From the NCBI RefSeq assembly GCF_949987515.2, contig NW_027192673.1:1235001-1299000 (forward strand): DNA of 64,000 nucleotides, written 5' to 3'. This DNA is from Delphinus delphis. Its lineage: Eukaryota > Chordata > Mammalia > Artiodactyla > Delphinidae. The notes under the pieces were generated by a model that was not told where the DNA came from, made no database searches, and worked only from the letters and a program-made list of their open reading frames with translations. Shown here one piece after another: positions 25,245 through 39,450 of this stretch (positions are counted from its first letter, which is position 1; each line of letters begins with the position of its first letter). A program made the position numbers and the translations under genes.

Positions 25245-26823
25245 TACAAGTTCAACATCGCAGAAAGTGAAAAATGGAAAAAGAACTTGTGGTACTTACG
25301 TACAATGCAGTATCACTCAGCAATGAAATCTATGTCATCAGGCCCGTAGCAGCATAATGAGTAGATTCAGGTACGATGATTCTAACTGAAATAAGTCACA
25401 CAGAAAAAGAAACATCATAAGATATCAGTAATACACGGAATGTACACTTGGCTACACAGGAACTGAATTACAGAACAGAACAGGGTCTCAAATTTAGAAA
25501 AGCAACTTATTCTTGCTTAAGGGTAAAGGTGAGTTGGGGTGCTGCATAAAACCAGAGATTGAAATGAGCACAGATAAAGTTCCTTAAGTTAAATATGGAA
25601 TAGACAAGAGCTACTCCTTGCTCAACGAAATGGACTCAACACCCCATATTAAACGCCTAAGAATGTACCTGACTAGTAAGTATCTTGAAACCTATGGATT
25701 GCTATGTCTCCGAAAGAGAATCAAGCATGTGTACAGGGGCATAAACGCAGCAGTGATAGGATTGGAGAGGTTCGGTGAGCAAATGAAGACCCTTTGAAGT
25801 CATATTGCATGGTACCCATTCCACGGGTCTTAACTCTCCAGGTTTAAGGTATTCTTCCTTCAGCTAAAACATGCATGTGGAACCCAAGTATGATCAACCA
25901 TGTGAACGGGAGACGTGTTCAAATATGTCTCAGTTTTCCTCCCCTGGTACTCGGGTGCAACATTCCAGACGCTTTACTAACACTCTCCCCACTTGGAGAG
26001 TCAGCGCCTTTAACCTCCTGTTTGGCCCAGTTTGCAATTTCTGCGGAAGAAGAACAGGAATAGCGAGAACCAATGAGAGGCTAGCTGGAGGTGTCTGGAG
26101 GGGCAAATTTAACTCTCATTTCCCACCAGGAAGAGGAAATAACCAAAGGCTCAGCGTGCCGTACCGGAACCAGATTAGGGCCTGAAGCCATCCTGCGGTG
26201 TTGCGGCCAGGTCACAAGAAAGCGAGTTGAAGAAAGGAGCTCAGGGGCACTGTAATTCACAAACCTGCAGAGTTATAAATGACAGCTATCGTCCAAAAAT
26301 AGACTGAAATAAGGCTGCCAAGAGGACTTGAAAGCGGGGCAGAATTGCAGGAAACCGATTTCAGGAGGTAGACTGGAATTGCATTGAAAGCATAGGAAAA
26401 GAGGCAGAACGTCCACAATGATGCACTTGGCCAAAAAGAGCGTATGCGTTTTTTCCTGAATATATTCAGGAAAAAACGCATACGCCCTTTTTGGCCAACC
26501 AAGCAAGCTTGCAAAGGAAATCTGCACTACAATGAAGTCTCACTTCCCCCCGGTCAAAAGGGCCATCTGAAAAAAGTGTAAAATCCAGAAAGGCAGGACA
26601 GGCCATGGAGAACTGGGAGCCTTGTTATGCTGATGGGCGGGATGTAAATTGCCAACAACCACTCGGGAGAAGTGTATGGTGTTTCCTGAAACATCTAAAA
26701 AACAAAGCAACAGAGCCTAGGGCACTGCCACTTATGGTCCTATAGCTTAGGGAAATTAAAATCAAAAAGACACAGCCACCCCAAAGTTTGGAACGGCTCT
26801 GTTTACAAGAACCTCGTTTACAG
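25245..26823 (+). repeat. Monomer 17 (trimer position 3)
   Basis: The left part shares ggaaaaagaacttg, aatgtacacttgg and gaaaagcaac with monomer 20. The usual tga at the end of one chance frame is aga (gcggaagaagaac, near 26,049), which lengthens that frame. Palindrome 26427-26498 has one mismatch (g to a). Confidence 0.9.
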
Positions 26824-28398
26824 TACAAGTTCAACATCGCAGAAAGTGAAAAATGGATAAAGAAGTTGTGGTATTTACTTACAAAGCAATATCACTCAGC
26901 AACGAAATCTATGTCATCAGGCCCTTAGCATCACAATGAGTGGATTCAGGTATGATGATTCTAACTGAAATAAGTCACACAGAAAAAGAAACATCATAAG
27001 ATATCAGTAATACACGGAATGTAAACTTGGCTACACAGGAACTGAATTACAGAACAGAACAGGGTCTCAAATTTAGAAAACCAACTTATGCTTGCTTAAG
27101 GGTAAAGGTGAGTTGGGGTGCTGCATAAAACCAGAGATTGAAATGAGCACAGATAAAGTTCCTTAAGTCAAATATGGAATAGACAAGAGCTACTCCTTGC
27201 TCAACGAAATGGACTCAACACCGCATATTAAACGCCTAAGAATGTACCTGACTAGTAAGTATCGTAAAACCTATGGATTGCTATGTCTCCAAAAGAGAAT
27301 CAAGCATGTGTACAGGGGCATAAACGCAGCAGTGATAGGATTGGAGAGGTTCGGTGAGCAAATGAAGACCCTTTGAAGTCATATTGCATGGTACCCATTC
27401 CACGGGTCTCAACTCTCCAGGTTTAAGGTATTCTTCCTTCAGCTAAAACATGCATGTGGAACCCAAGTATGATCAACCATGTGAACGGGAGACGTGTTCA
27501 AATATGTCTCAGTTTTCCTCCCCTGGTACTCGGGTGCAACATTCCAGACGCTTTACTAACACTCTCCCCACTTGGAGAGTCAGCGCCTTTAACCTCCTGT
27601 TTGGCCCAGTTTGCAATTTCTGCGGAAGATGAACAGGAATAGCGAGAACCAATGAGAGGCTAGCTGGAGGTGTCTGGACAGGCAAATTTAACTCTCATTT
27701 CCCACCAGGAAGAGGAAAAACCAAAGGCTCAGCGTGCCGTTCCGGAACCAGATTAGGGCCTGAAGCCATCCTGCGGTGTTGCGGCCAGCTCAAAGAAAGC
27801 GAGTTGAAGAAAGGAGCTCAGGGGCACTGTAATTCACAAACCTGCAGAGTTATAAATGACAGCTATCGTCCAAAAATATACTGAAGTAAGGCTGCCAAGA
27901 GGACTTGAAAGCGGGGCAGAATTGCAGGAAACCGATTTCAGGAGGTAGACTGGAATTGCATTGAAAGCATAGGAAAAGAGGCAGAACGTCCACAATGATG
28001 CACTTGGCCAAAAAGGGCGTATGCGTTTTTTCTTGAATATATTCAGGAAAAAACGCATACGCCCTTTTTGGCCAACCAAGCAAGCTTGCAAATGAAATCT
28101 GCACTACAATGAAGTCTCACTTCCCCCCGGTCAAAAGGGCCATCTGAAAAAAGTGTAAAATCCAGAAAGGCAACAGGCCATTGAGAACTGGGAGCCTTGT
28201 TATGCTGATGGGCGGGATGTAAATTGCCAACAGACACTCGGGAGAAGTGTATGGTGTTTCCTGAAACATCTAAAAAACAAAGCAACAGAGCCTAGGGCAC
28301 TTCCACTTATGGTCCTATAGCTTAGGGAAATTAAAATCAAAAAGACACAGCCACCCCAAAGTTTGGAACGGCTCTGTTTACAAGAACCTCGTTTACAG
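26824..28398 (+). repeat. Monomer 18 (trimer position 1)
   Basis: Shortest copy, 1,575 bp, partly from a one-base loss in ctcaaagaaagcg near 27,789. Palindrome 28004-28075 has the tttcttgaat mismatch. Confidence 0.9.
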
Positions 28399-29976
28399 TA
28401 CAAGTTCAACATCGCAGAAAGTGAAAAATGGATAAAGAAGTTGTGGTACTTACGTACAATGCAGTATCACTCAGCAATGAAATCTATGTCATCAGGCCCG
28501 TAGCAGCATAATGAGTAGATTCAGGTACGATGATTCTAACTGAAATAAGTCACACAGAAAAAGAAACATCATAAGATATCAGTAATACACGGAATGTAAA
28601 CTTGGCTACACAAAAACTGAATTACAGAACAGAACAGGGTCTCAAATTTAGAAAAACAACTTATTCTTGCTTAAGGGGAAAGGTGAGTTGGGGTGCTGCA
28701 TAAAACCAGAGATTGAAATGAGCACAGATAAAGTTCCTTAAGCCAAATATGCGATAGACAAGAGCTACTCCTTGCTCAACGAAATGGACTCAACACCCCA
28801 TATTAAACGCCTAAGAATGTACCTGACTAGTAAGTATCTTGAAACCTATGGATTGCTATGTCTCCAAAACAGAATCAAGCGTGTGTACAGGGGCATAAAC
28901 GTAGCAGTGATAGGATTGGAGAGGTTCGGTGAGCAAATGAAGACCCTTTGAAGTCATATTGCATGGTACCCATTCCACGGGTCTCAACTCTCCAGGTTTA
29001 AGGTATTCTTCCTTCAGCTAAAACATGCATGTGGAACCCAGAGTATGATCAACCATGTGAACGGGAGACGTGTTCAAATATGTCTCAGTTTTCCTCCCCT
29101 GGTACTCGGGTGCAACATTCCAGACGCTTTACTAACACTCTCCCGACTTGGAGAGTCAGTCCCTTTAACCTCCTGTTTGGCCCAGTTTGCAATTTCTGCG
29201 GAAGATGAACAGAAATAGCGAGAACCAATGAGAGACTAGCTGGAGGTGTCTGAACGGGCAAATTTAACTCTCATTTCCCACCAGGAAGAGGAATTAACCA
29301 AAGGCTCAGCATGCCGGGCCAGAACCAGATTAGGGCCTGAAGCCATCCGGCGGTGTTGCGGCCAGGTCACAAGAAAGCGAGTTGAAGAAAGGAGCTCAGG
29401 GGCACTGTAATTCACAAACCTGCAGAGTTATAAATGACAGCTATCGTCCAAAAATAGACTGAAGTAAGGCTGCCAAGAGGACTTGAAAGCGGGGCAGAAT
29501 TGCAGGAAACCGATTTCAGGAGGCAGACTGGAATTGCATTGAAAGCATAGGAAAAGAGGCAGAACGTCCACAATGATGCACTTGGCCAAAAAGGGCGTAT
29601 GCGTTTTTTCTTGAATATATTCAGGAAAAAACGCATATGCCCTTTTTGGCCAACCAAGCAAGCTTGCAAAGGAAATCTGCACTACAATGAAGTCTCACTT
29701 CCCCCCGGTCAAAAGGGCCATCTGAAAAAAGTGTAAAATCCAGAAAGGCAACAGGCCACTGAGAACTGGGAGCCTTGTTATGCTGATGGGCGGGATGTAA
29801 ATTGCCAACAGACACTCGGGAGAAGTGTATGGTGTTTCCTGAAACATCTAAAAAACAAAGCAACAGAGCCTAGGGCACTTCCACTTATGGTCCTATAGCT
29901 TAGGGAAATTAAAATCAAAAAGACACAGCCACCCCAAAGTTTGGAACGGCCCTGTTTACAAGAACCTCGTTTACAG
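28399..29976 (+). repeat. Monomer 19 (trimer position 2)
   Basis: Near copy of monomer 16. Palindrome 29582-29653 has two mismatches (c to t in the left arm, c to t in cgcatatgccc). Private change catccggcgg near 29,346. Confidence 0.9.
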
Positions 29977-31554
29977 TACAAGTTCAACATCGCAGAAAGT
30001 GAAAAATGGAAAAAGAACTTGTGGTACTTACGTACAATGCAGTATCACTCAGCAATGAAATCTATGTCATCAGGCCCGTAGCAGCATAATGAGTAGATTC
30101 AGGTACGATGATTCTAACTGAAATAAGTCACACAGAAAAAGAAACATCATAAGATATCAGTAATACACGGAATGTACACTTGGCTACACAGGAACTGAAT
30201 TACAGAACAGAACAGGGTCTCAAATTTAGAAAAGCAACTTATTCTTGCTTAAGGGTAAAGGTGAGTTGGGGTGCTGCATAAAACCAGAGATTGAAATGAG
30301 CACAGATAAAGTTCCTTAAGTCAAATATGGAATAGACAAGAGCTACTCCTTGCTCAACGAAATGGACTCAACACCCCATATTAAACGCCTAAGAATGTAC
30401 CTGACTAGTAAGTATCTTGAAACCTATGGATTGCTATGTCTCCGAAAGAGAATCAAGCATGTGTACAGGGGCATAAACGCAGCAGTGATAGGATTGGAGA
30501 GGTTCGGTGAGCAAATGAAGACCCTTTGAAGTCATATTGCATGGTACCCATTCCACGGGTTTCAACTACCCAGGTTTAAGGTATTCTTCCTTCAGCTAAA
30601 ACATGCATGTGGAACCTAGAGTATGATCAACCATGTGATCGGGAGACGTGTTCAAATATGTCTCAGTTTTCGTACCCTGGTACTCGGGTGCATCATTCCA
30701 GACGCTTTACTAACACTCTCCCCACTTGGAGAGTCAGCGCCTTTAACCTCCTGTTTGGCCCAGTTTGCAATTTCTGCGGAAGATGAACAGGAATAGCGAG
30801 AACCAATGAGAGGCTAGCTGGAGGTGTCTGGACGGGCAAATTTAACTCTCATTTCCCACCAGGAAGAGGAAATAACCAAAGGCTCAGCGTGCCGTACCGG
30901 AACCAGATTAGGGCCTGAAGCCATCCTGCGGTGTTGCGGCCAGGTCACAAGAAAGCGAGTTGAAGAAAGGAGCTCAGCGGCACTGTAATTCACAAAACTG
31001 CAGAGTTATAAATGACAGCTATCATCCAAAAATAGACTGAAGTAAGGCTGCCAAGAGGACTTGAAAGCGGGGCAGAATTGCAGGAAACCGATTTCAGGAG
31101 GTAGACTGGAATTGCATTGAAAGCATAGGAAAAGAGGCAGAACGTCCACAATGATGCACTTGGCCAAAAAGGGCGTATGCGTTTTTTCCTGAATATATTC
31201 AGGAAAAAACGCATACGCCCTTTTTGGCCAACCAAGCAAGCTTGCAAAGGAAATCTGCACTACAATGAAGTCTCACTTCCCCCCGGTCAAAAGGGCCATC
31301 TGAAAAAAGTGTAAAATCCAGAAAGGCAACAGGCAATGGAGAACTGGGAGCCTTGTTATGCTGATGGGCGGGATGTAAATTGCCAACAGACACTTGGGAG
31401 AAGTGTACGGTGTTTCCTGAAACATCTAAAAAACAAAGCAACAGAACCTAGGGCACTTCCACTTATGGTCCTATAGCTTAGGGAAATTAAAATCAAAAAG
31501 ACACAGCCACCCCAAAGTTTGGAACGGCTCTGTTTACAAGAACCTCGTTTACAG
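29977..31554 (+). repeat. Monomer 20 (trimer left part, dimer right part)
   Basis: The left part copies monomer 17. From about 30,560 it carries tttcaactaccc, ttttcgtaccctgg, ctcagcggcac and caaaactgcag, shared with monomer 22. Palindrome 31160-31231 perfect. Confidence 0.9.
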
Positions 31555-33133
31555 TACAAGTTCAACATCGCAGAAAGTGAAAAATGGATAAAGAAGTTGT
31601 GGTATTCACTTACAAACAATATCACTCAGCAATGAAATCTATGTCATCAGGCCCTTAGCATCACAATGAGTGGATTCAGGTATGATGATTCTAACTGATG
31701 TAAGTCACACAGAAAAAGAAACATCATAAAATATCAGTAATACACGGAATGTAAACTTGGCTACACAGGAACTGAATTACAGAACAGAACAGGGTCTCAA
31801 ATTTAGAAAAACAACTTATGCTTGCTTAAGGGTAAAGGTGAGTTGGGGTGCTGCATAAAACCAGAGATTGAAATGAGCACAGATAAAGTTCCTTAAGCCA
31901 AATATGGAATAGACAAGAGCTACTCCTTGCTCAACGAAATGGACTCAACACCGCATATTAAACGCATAAGAATGTACCTGACTTGTAAGTATCTTAAAAC
32001 CTATGGATTGCTATGTCTCCGAAAGAGAATCAAGCATGTGTACAGGGGCATAAACGCAGCAGTGATAGGATTGGAGAGGGTCGGTGAGCAAATGAAGACC
32101 CTGTGAAGTCATATTGCATGGTACCCATTCCACGGGTTTCAACTACCCAGGTTTAAGGTATTCTTCCTTCAGCTAAAACATGCATGTGGAACCTAGAGTA
32201 TGATCAACCATGTGATCGGGAGACGTGTTCAAATATGTCTCAGTTTTCCTCCCCTGGTACTCGGGTGCAACATTCCAGACGCTTTACTAACACTCTCCCC
32301 ACTTGGAGAGTCAGTCCCTTTAACCTCCTGTTTGGCCCAGTTTGCAATTTCTGCGGAAGATGAACAGGAATAGCGAGAACCAATGAGAGGCTAGCTGGAG
32401 GTGTCTGGACGGGCAAATTTAACTCTCATTTCCCACCAGGAAGAGGAATTAACCAAAGGCTCAGCGTGCCGGGCTGGAAACAGATTAGGGCCTGAAGCCA
32501 TCCTGCGGTGTTGCGGCCAGGTCACAAGAAAGCGAGTTGAAGAAAGGAGCTCAGGGGCACTGTAATTCACAAACCTGCAGAGTTATAAATGACAGCTATC
32601 GTCCAAAAATAGACTGAAGTAAGGCTGCCAAGAGGACTTGAAAGCGGGGCAGAATTGCAGGAAACCGATTTCAGGAGGTAGACTGGAATTGCATTGCAAG
32701 CATAGGAAAAGAGGCAGAACGTCCACAATGATGCACTTGGCCAAAAAGGGCGTATGCGTTTTTTCCTGAATATATTCAGGAAAAAACGCATACGCCCTTT
32801 TTGCCCAACCAAGCAAGCTTGCAAAGGAAATCTGCACTACAATGAAGTCTCACTTCCCCCCGGTCAAAAGGGCCATCTGAAAAAAGTGTAAAATCCAGAA
32901 AGGCAGGACAGGCCATGGACAACTGGGAGCCTTGTTATGCTGATGGGCGGGATGTAAATTGCCAACAACTACTCGGGAGAAGTGTATGGTGTTTCCTGAA
33001 ACATGTAAAAAACAAAGCAACAGAACCTAGGGCACTTCCACTTATGGTCCTATAGCTTAGGGAAATTAAAATAAAAAAGACACAGCCACCCAAAAGTTTG
33101 GAACGGCTCTGTTTACAAGAACCTCGTTTACAG
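31555..33133 (+). repeat. Monomer 21
   Basis: Shares cttacaaacaatatc, aactgatgtaag, gagagggtcgg and gggctggaaacag with monomer 23. Palindrome 32737-32808 has one mismatch (tttttgcccaacc). Confidence 0.9.
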
Positions 33134-34711
33134 TACAAGTTCAACATCGCAGAAAGTGAAAAATGGATAAAGAACTTGTGGTATTTACTTACAAAGCAAT
33201 ATCACTCAGCAATGAAATCTGTGTCATCAGGCCCTTAGCAGCACAATGAGTGGATTCAGGTACGATGATTCTAACTGAAATAAGTCACACAGAAAAAGAA
33301 ACATCATAAGATATCAGTAATACACGGAATGTAAACTTGGCTACACAGGAACTGAATTACAGAACAGAACAGGGTCTAAAATTTAGAAAACCAACTTATG
33401 CTTGCTTAAGGGGAAAGGTGAGTTGGGGTGCTGCATAAAACCAGAGATTGAAATGAGCACAGATAAAGTTCCTTAAGCCAAATATGGAATAGACAAGAGC
33501 TACTCCTTGCTCAACGAAATGGACTCAACACCCCATATTAAACGCCTAAGAATGTACCTGACTAGTAAGTATCTTAAAACCTATGGATTGCTATGTCTCC
33601 GAAAGAGAATCAAGCATGTGTACAGGGGCATAAACGCAGCAGTGATAGGATTGGAGAGGTTCGGTGAGCAAATGAAGACCCTTTGAAGTCATATTGCATG
33701 GTACCCATTCCACGGGTTTCAACTACCCAGGTTTAAGGTATTCTTCCTTCAGCTAAAACATGCATGTGGAACCTAGAGTATGATCAACCATGTGATCGGG
33801 AGACGTGTTCAAATATGTCTCAGTTTTCGTACCCTGGTACTCGGGTGCAACATTCCAGACGCTTTACTAACACTCTCCCCACTTGGAGAGTCAGCGCCTT
33901 TAACCTCCTGTTTGGCCCAGTTTGCAATTTCTGCGGAAGATGAACAGGAATAGCGAGAACCAATGAGAGGCTAGCTGGAGGTGTCTGGACGGGCAAATTT
34001 AACTCTCATTTCCCACCAGGAAGAGGAAATAACCAAAGGCTCAGCGTGCCGTACCGGAACCAGATTAGGGCCTGAAGCCATCCTGCGGTGTTGCGGCCAG
34101 GTCACAAGAAAGCGAGTTGAAGAAAGGAGCTCAGCGGCACTGTAATTCACAAAACTGCAGAGTTATAAATGACAGCTATCATCCAAAAATAGACTGAAGT
34201 AAGGCTGCCAAGAGGACTTGAAAGCGGGGCAGAATTGCAGGAAACCGATTTCAGGAGGTAGACTGGAATTGCATTGAAAGCATAGGAAAAGAGGCAGAAC
34301 GTCCACAATGATGCACTTGGCCAAAAAGGGCGTATGCGTTTTTTCCTGAATATATTCAGGAAAAAACGCATACGCCCTTTTTGGCCAACCAAGCAAGCTT
34401 GCAAAGGAAATCTGCACTACAATGAAGTCTCACTTCCCCCCGGTCAAAAGGGCCATCTGAAAAAAGTGTAAAATCCAGAAAGGCAACAGGCAATGGAGAA
34501 CTGGGAGCCTTGTTATGCTGATGGGCGGGATGTAAATTGCCAACAGACACTTGGGAGAAGTGTACGGTGTTTCCTGAAACATCTAAAAAACAAAGCAACA
34601 GAACCTAGGGCACTTCCACTTATGGTCCTATAGCTTAGGGAAATTAAAATCAAAAAGACACAGCCACCCCAAAGTTTGGAACGGCTCTGTTTACAAGAAC
34701 CTCGTTTACAG
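33134..34711 (+). repeat. Monomer 22
   Basis: The right half copies monomer 20. The left part has aagaacttgtggtattt and gtctaaaattt. Palindrome 34317-34388 perfect. Confidence 0.9.
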
Positions 34712-36290
34712 TACAAGTTCAACATCGCAGAAAGTGAAAAATGGATAAAGAAGTTGTGGTATTCACTTACAAACAATATCACTCAGCAATGAAATCTATG
34801 TCATCAGGCCCTTAGCATCACAATGAGTGGATTCAGGTATGATGATTCTAACTGATGTAAGTCACACAGAAAAAGAAACATCATAAGATATCAGTAGTAC
34901 ACGGAATGGAAACTTGGCTACACAGGAACTGAATTACAGAACAGAACAGGGTCTCAAATTTAGAAAAACAACTTATGCTTGCTTAAGGGTAAAGGTGAGT
35001 TGGGGTGCTGCATAAAACCAGAGATTGAAATGAGCACAGATAAAGTTCCTTAAGCCAAATATGGAATAGACAAGAGCTACTCCTTGCTCAACGAAATGGA
35101 CTCAACACCGCATATTAAACGCATAAGAATGTACCTGACTTGTAAGTATCTTAAAACCTATGGATTGCTATGTCTCCGAAAGAGAATCAAGCATGTGTAC
35201 AGGGGCATAAACGCAGCAGTGATAGGATTGGAGAGGGTCGGTGAGCAAATGAAGACCCTGTGAAGTCATATTGCATGGTACCCATTCCACGGGTTTCAAC
35301 TACCCAGGTTTAAGGTATTCTTCCTTCAGCTAAAACATGCATGTGGAACCTAGAGTATGATCAACCATGTGATCGGGAGACGTGTTCAAATATGTCTCAG
35401 TTTTCCTCCCCTGGTACTCGGGTGCAACATTCCAGACGCTTTACTAACACTCTCCCCACTTGGAGAGTCAGTCCCTTTAACCTCCTGTTTGGCCCAGTTT
35501 GCAATTTCTGCGGAAGATGAACAGGAATAGCGAGAACCAATGAGAGGCTAGCTGGAGGTGTCTGGACGGGCAAATTTAACTCTCATTTCCCACCAGGAAG
35601 AGGAATTAACCAAAGGCTCAGCGTGCCGGGCTGGAAACAGATTAGGGCCTGAAGCCATCCTGCGGTGTTGCGGCCAGGTCACAAGAAAGCGAGTTGAAGA
35701 AAGGAGCTCAGGGGCACTGTAATTCACAAACCTGCAGAGTTATAAATGACAGCTATCGTCCAAAAATAGACTGAAGTAAGGCTGCCAAGAGGACTTGAAA
35801 GCGGGGCAGAATTGCAGGAAACCGATTTCAGGAGGTAGACTGGAATTGCATTGCAAGCATAGGAAAAGAGGCAGAACGTCCACAATGATGCACTTGGCCA
35901 AAAAGGGCGTATGCGTTTTTTCCTGAATATATTCAGGAAAAAAAGCATACGCCCTTTTTGCCCAACCAAGCAAGCTTGCAAAGGAAATCTGCACTACAAT
36001 GAAGTCTCACTTCCCCCCGGTCAAAAGGGCCATCTGAAAAAAGTGTAAAATCCAGAAAGGCAGGACAGGCCATGGACAACTGGGAGCCTTGTTATGCTGA
36101 TGGGCGGGATGTAAATTGCCAACAACTACTCGGGAGAAGTGTATGGTGTTTCCTGAAACATGTAAAAAACAAAGCAACAGAACCTAGGGCACTTCCACTT
36201 ATGGTCCTATAGCTTAGGGAAATTAAAATAAAAAAGACACAGCCACCCAAAAGTTTGGAACGGCTCTGTTTACAAGAACCTCGTTTACAG
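34712..36290 (+). repeat. Monomer 23
   Basis: Copy of monomer 21 with an additional palindrome change (aaaaaaagcatacg). Palindrome 35894-35965 has two mismatches. From here rightwards all copies have the aggcaggaca form of the 2-bp indel. Confidence 0.9.
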
Positions 36291-37870
36291 TACAAGTTCA
36301 ACATCGCAGAAAGTGAAAAATGGATAAAGAACTTGTGGTATTTACTTACAAAGCAATATCACTCAGCAATGAAATCTGTGTCATCAGGCCCTTAGCAGCA
36401 CAATGAGTGGATTCAGGTACGATGATTCTAACTGAAATAAGTCACACAGAAAAAGAAACATCATAAGATATCAGTAATACACGGAATGTAAACTTGGCTA
36501 CACAGGAACTGAATTACAGAACAGAACATGGTCTCAAATTTAGAAAACCAACTTATGCTTGCTTAAGGGGAAAGGTGAGTTGGGGTGCTGCATAAAACCA
36601 GAGATTGAAATGAGCACAGATAAAGTTCCTTAAGCCAAATATGGAATAGACAAGAGCTACTCCTTGCTGAACGAAATGGACTCAACACCGCATATTAAAC
36701 GCTTAAGAATGTACCTGACTAATAAGTATCGTAAAACCTATGGATTGCTATGTCTCCAAAAGAGAATCAAGCGTGTGTACAGGGGAATAAACACAGCAGT
36801 GATAGGATTGGAGAGGTTCGGTGAGCAAATGAAGACCCTTTGAAGTCATATTGCATGGTACCCATTACACGGGTCTCAACTCTCCAGGTTTAAGGTATTC
36901 TTCCTTCAGCTAAAACATGCATGTGGAACCCAGAGTATGATCAACCATGTGAACGGGAGACGTGTTCAAATATGTCTTAGATTTCCTCCCCTGGTACTCG
37001 GGTGCAACATTCCAGACGCTTTACTAACACTCTCCCGACTTGGAGAGTCAGTCCCTTTAACCTCCTGTTTGGCCCAGTTTGCAATTTCTGCGGAAGATGA
37101 ACAGGAATAGCGAGAACCAATGAGAGGCTAGCTGGAGGTGTCTGGACGGGCAAATTTAACTCTCATTTCCCACCAGGAAGAGGAAATAACCAAAGGCTCA
37201 GCGTGCCATACCGGAACCAGATTAGGGCCTGAAGCCATCCTGCGGTGTTGCGGCCAGCTCAAAAGAAAGCGAGTTGAAGAAAGGAGCTCAGGGGCACTGT
37301 AATTCACAAACCTGCAGAGTTATAAATGACAGCTATCGTCCAAAAATAGACTGAAGTAAGGCTGCCAAGAGGACTTGAAAGCGGGGCAGAATTGCAGGAA
37401 ACCGATTTCAGGAGGTAGACTGGAATTGCATTGAAAGCATAGGAAAAGAGGCAGAACGTCCACAATGATGCACTTGGCCAAAAAGGGCGTATGCGTTTTT
37501 TCCTGAATATATTCAGGAAAAAACGCATACGCCCTTTTTGGCCAACCAAGCAAGCTTGCAAAGGAAATCTGCACTACAATGAAGTCTCACTTCCCCCCGG
37601 CCAAAAGGGCCATCTGAAAAAAGTGTAAAATCCAGAAAGGCAGGACAAGCCATGGAGAACTGGGAGCCTTGTTATGCTGATGGGCGGGATGTAAATTGCC
37701 AACAACCACTCGAGAGAAGTGTATGGTGTTTCCTGAAACATCTAAAAAACAAAGCAACAGAATCTAGGGCACTTCCACTTATGGTCCTATAGCTTAGGGA
37801 AATTAAAATCAAAAAGACACAGCCACCCCAAAGTTTGGAACGGCTCTGTTTACAAGAACCTCGTTTACAG
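36291..37870 (+). repeat. Monomer 24
   Basis: Length 1,580 bp. Private changes: ttgctgaacg, ggggaataaacacagc, tcttagatttcc, cactcgagagaag. Palindrome 37474-37545 perfect. Confidence 0.9.
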
Positions 37871-39450
37871 TACAAGTTCAACATTGCAGAAAGTGAAAAA
37901 TGGATAAAGAAGTTGTGGTATTTACTTACAAAGCAAAATCACTCAGCAATGAAATCTATGTCATCAGGCCCTTAGCAGCACAATGAGTGGATTCAGGTAT
38001 GATGATTCTAACTGAAATAAGTCACACAGAAAAAGAAACATCATAAGATATCACGAATACACGGAATGTAAACTTGGCTACACAGGAACTGAATTCCAAA
38101 ACAGAACAGGGTCTAAAATTTAGAAAACCAACTTATTCTTGCTTAAGGGTAAAGATGAGTTGGTGTGCTGCATAAAATCAGAGATTGAAATGAGCACAGA
38201 TAAAGTTCCTTAAGTCAAATATGGAATAGACAAGAGCTACTCCTTGCTCAACGAAATGGACTCAACACCTCATATTAAACGCCTAAGAATGTACCTGACT
38301 AGTAAGTATCTTAAAACCTATGGATTGCTATGTCTCCGAAAGAGAATCAAGCATGTGTACAGGGGCATAAACGCAGCAGTGATAGGATTGGAGAGGTTCG
38401 GTGAGCAAATGAAGACCCTTTGAAGTCATATTGCATGGTACCCATTCCACGGGTTTCAACTACCCAGGTTTAAGGTATTCTTCCTTCAGCTAAAACATGC
38501 ATGTGGAACCTAGAGTATGATCAACCATGTGATCGGGAGACGTGTTCAAATATGTCTCAGTTTTCCTCCCCTGGTACTCGGGTGCAACATTCCAGACGCT
38601 TTACTAACACTCTCCTGACTTGGAGAGTCAGTCCCTTTAACCTCCTGTTTGGCCCAGTTTGCAATTTCTGTGGAAGATGAACAGGAATAGCGAGAACCAA
38701 TGAGAGGCTAGCTGGAGGTGTCTGGACGGGCAAATTTAACTCTCATTTCCCACCAGGAAGAGGAATTAACCAAAGGCTCAGCGTGCCGTGCCGGAACCAG
38801 ATTAGGGCCTGAAGCCATCCTGCGGTGTTGCGGCCAGCTCAAAAGAAAGCGAGTTGAAGAAAGGAGCTCAGGGGTACTGTAATTCACAAACCTGCAGAGT
38901 TATAAATGACAGCTATCGTCCAAAAATAGACTGAAGTAAGGCTGCCAAGAGGACTTGAATGCGGGGCAGAATTGCAGGAAACCGATTTCAGGAGGTAGAC
39001 TGGAATTGCATTGAAAGCATAGGAAAAGAGGCAGAACGTCCACAATGATGCACTTGGCCAAAAAGGGCGTATGCGTTTTTTCCTGAATATATTCAGGAAA
39101 AAACGCATACGCCCTTTTTGGCCAACCAAGCAAGCTTGCAAAGGAAATCTGCACTACAATGAAGTCTCACTTCCCCCCGGTCAAAAGGGCCATCTGAAAA
39201 AAGTGTAAAATCCAGAAAGGCAGGACAGGCCATGGAGAACTGGGAGCCTTGTTATGCTGATGGGCGGGATGTAAATTGCCAACAGACACTCGGGAGAAGT
39301 GTATGGTGTTTCCTGAAACATCTAAAAAACAAAGCAACAGAGCCTAGGGCACTGCCACTTATGGTCCTATAGCTTAGGGAAATTAAAATCAAAAAGACAC
39401 AGCCACCCCAAAGTTTGGAACGGCTCTGTTTACAAGAACCTCGTTTACAG
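37871..39450 (+). repeat. Monomer 25
   Basis: Shares gcaaaatcactc, atcacgaatacac, gaattccaaaac and acacctcatatt with monomer 27. Palindrome 39054-39125 perfect. Confidence 0.9.

Noticed and set aside
25871..26185. A longer + strand frame of 104 codons (also at 43236-43550)
   Set aside because: It arises only because one stop is mutated in monomers 17 and 28 (gaagatga to gaagaaga or gaagatta). Other monomers stop at about 60 codons or lack the frame.
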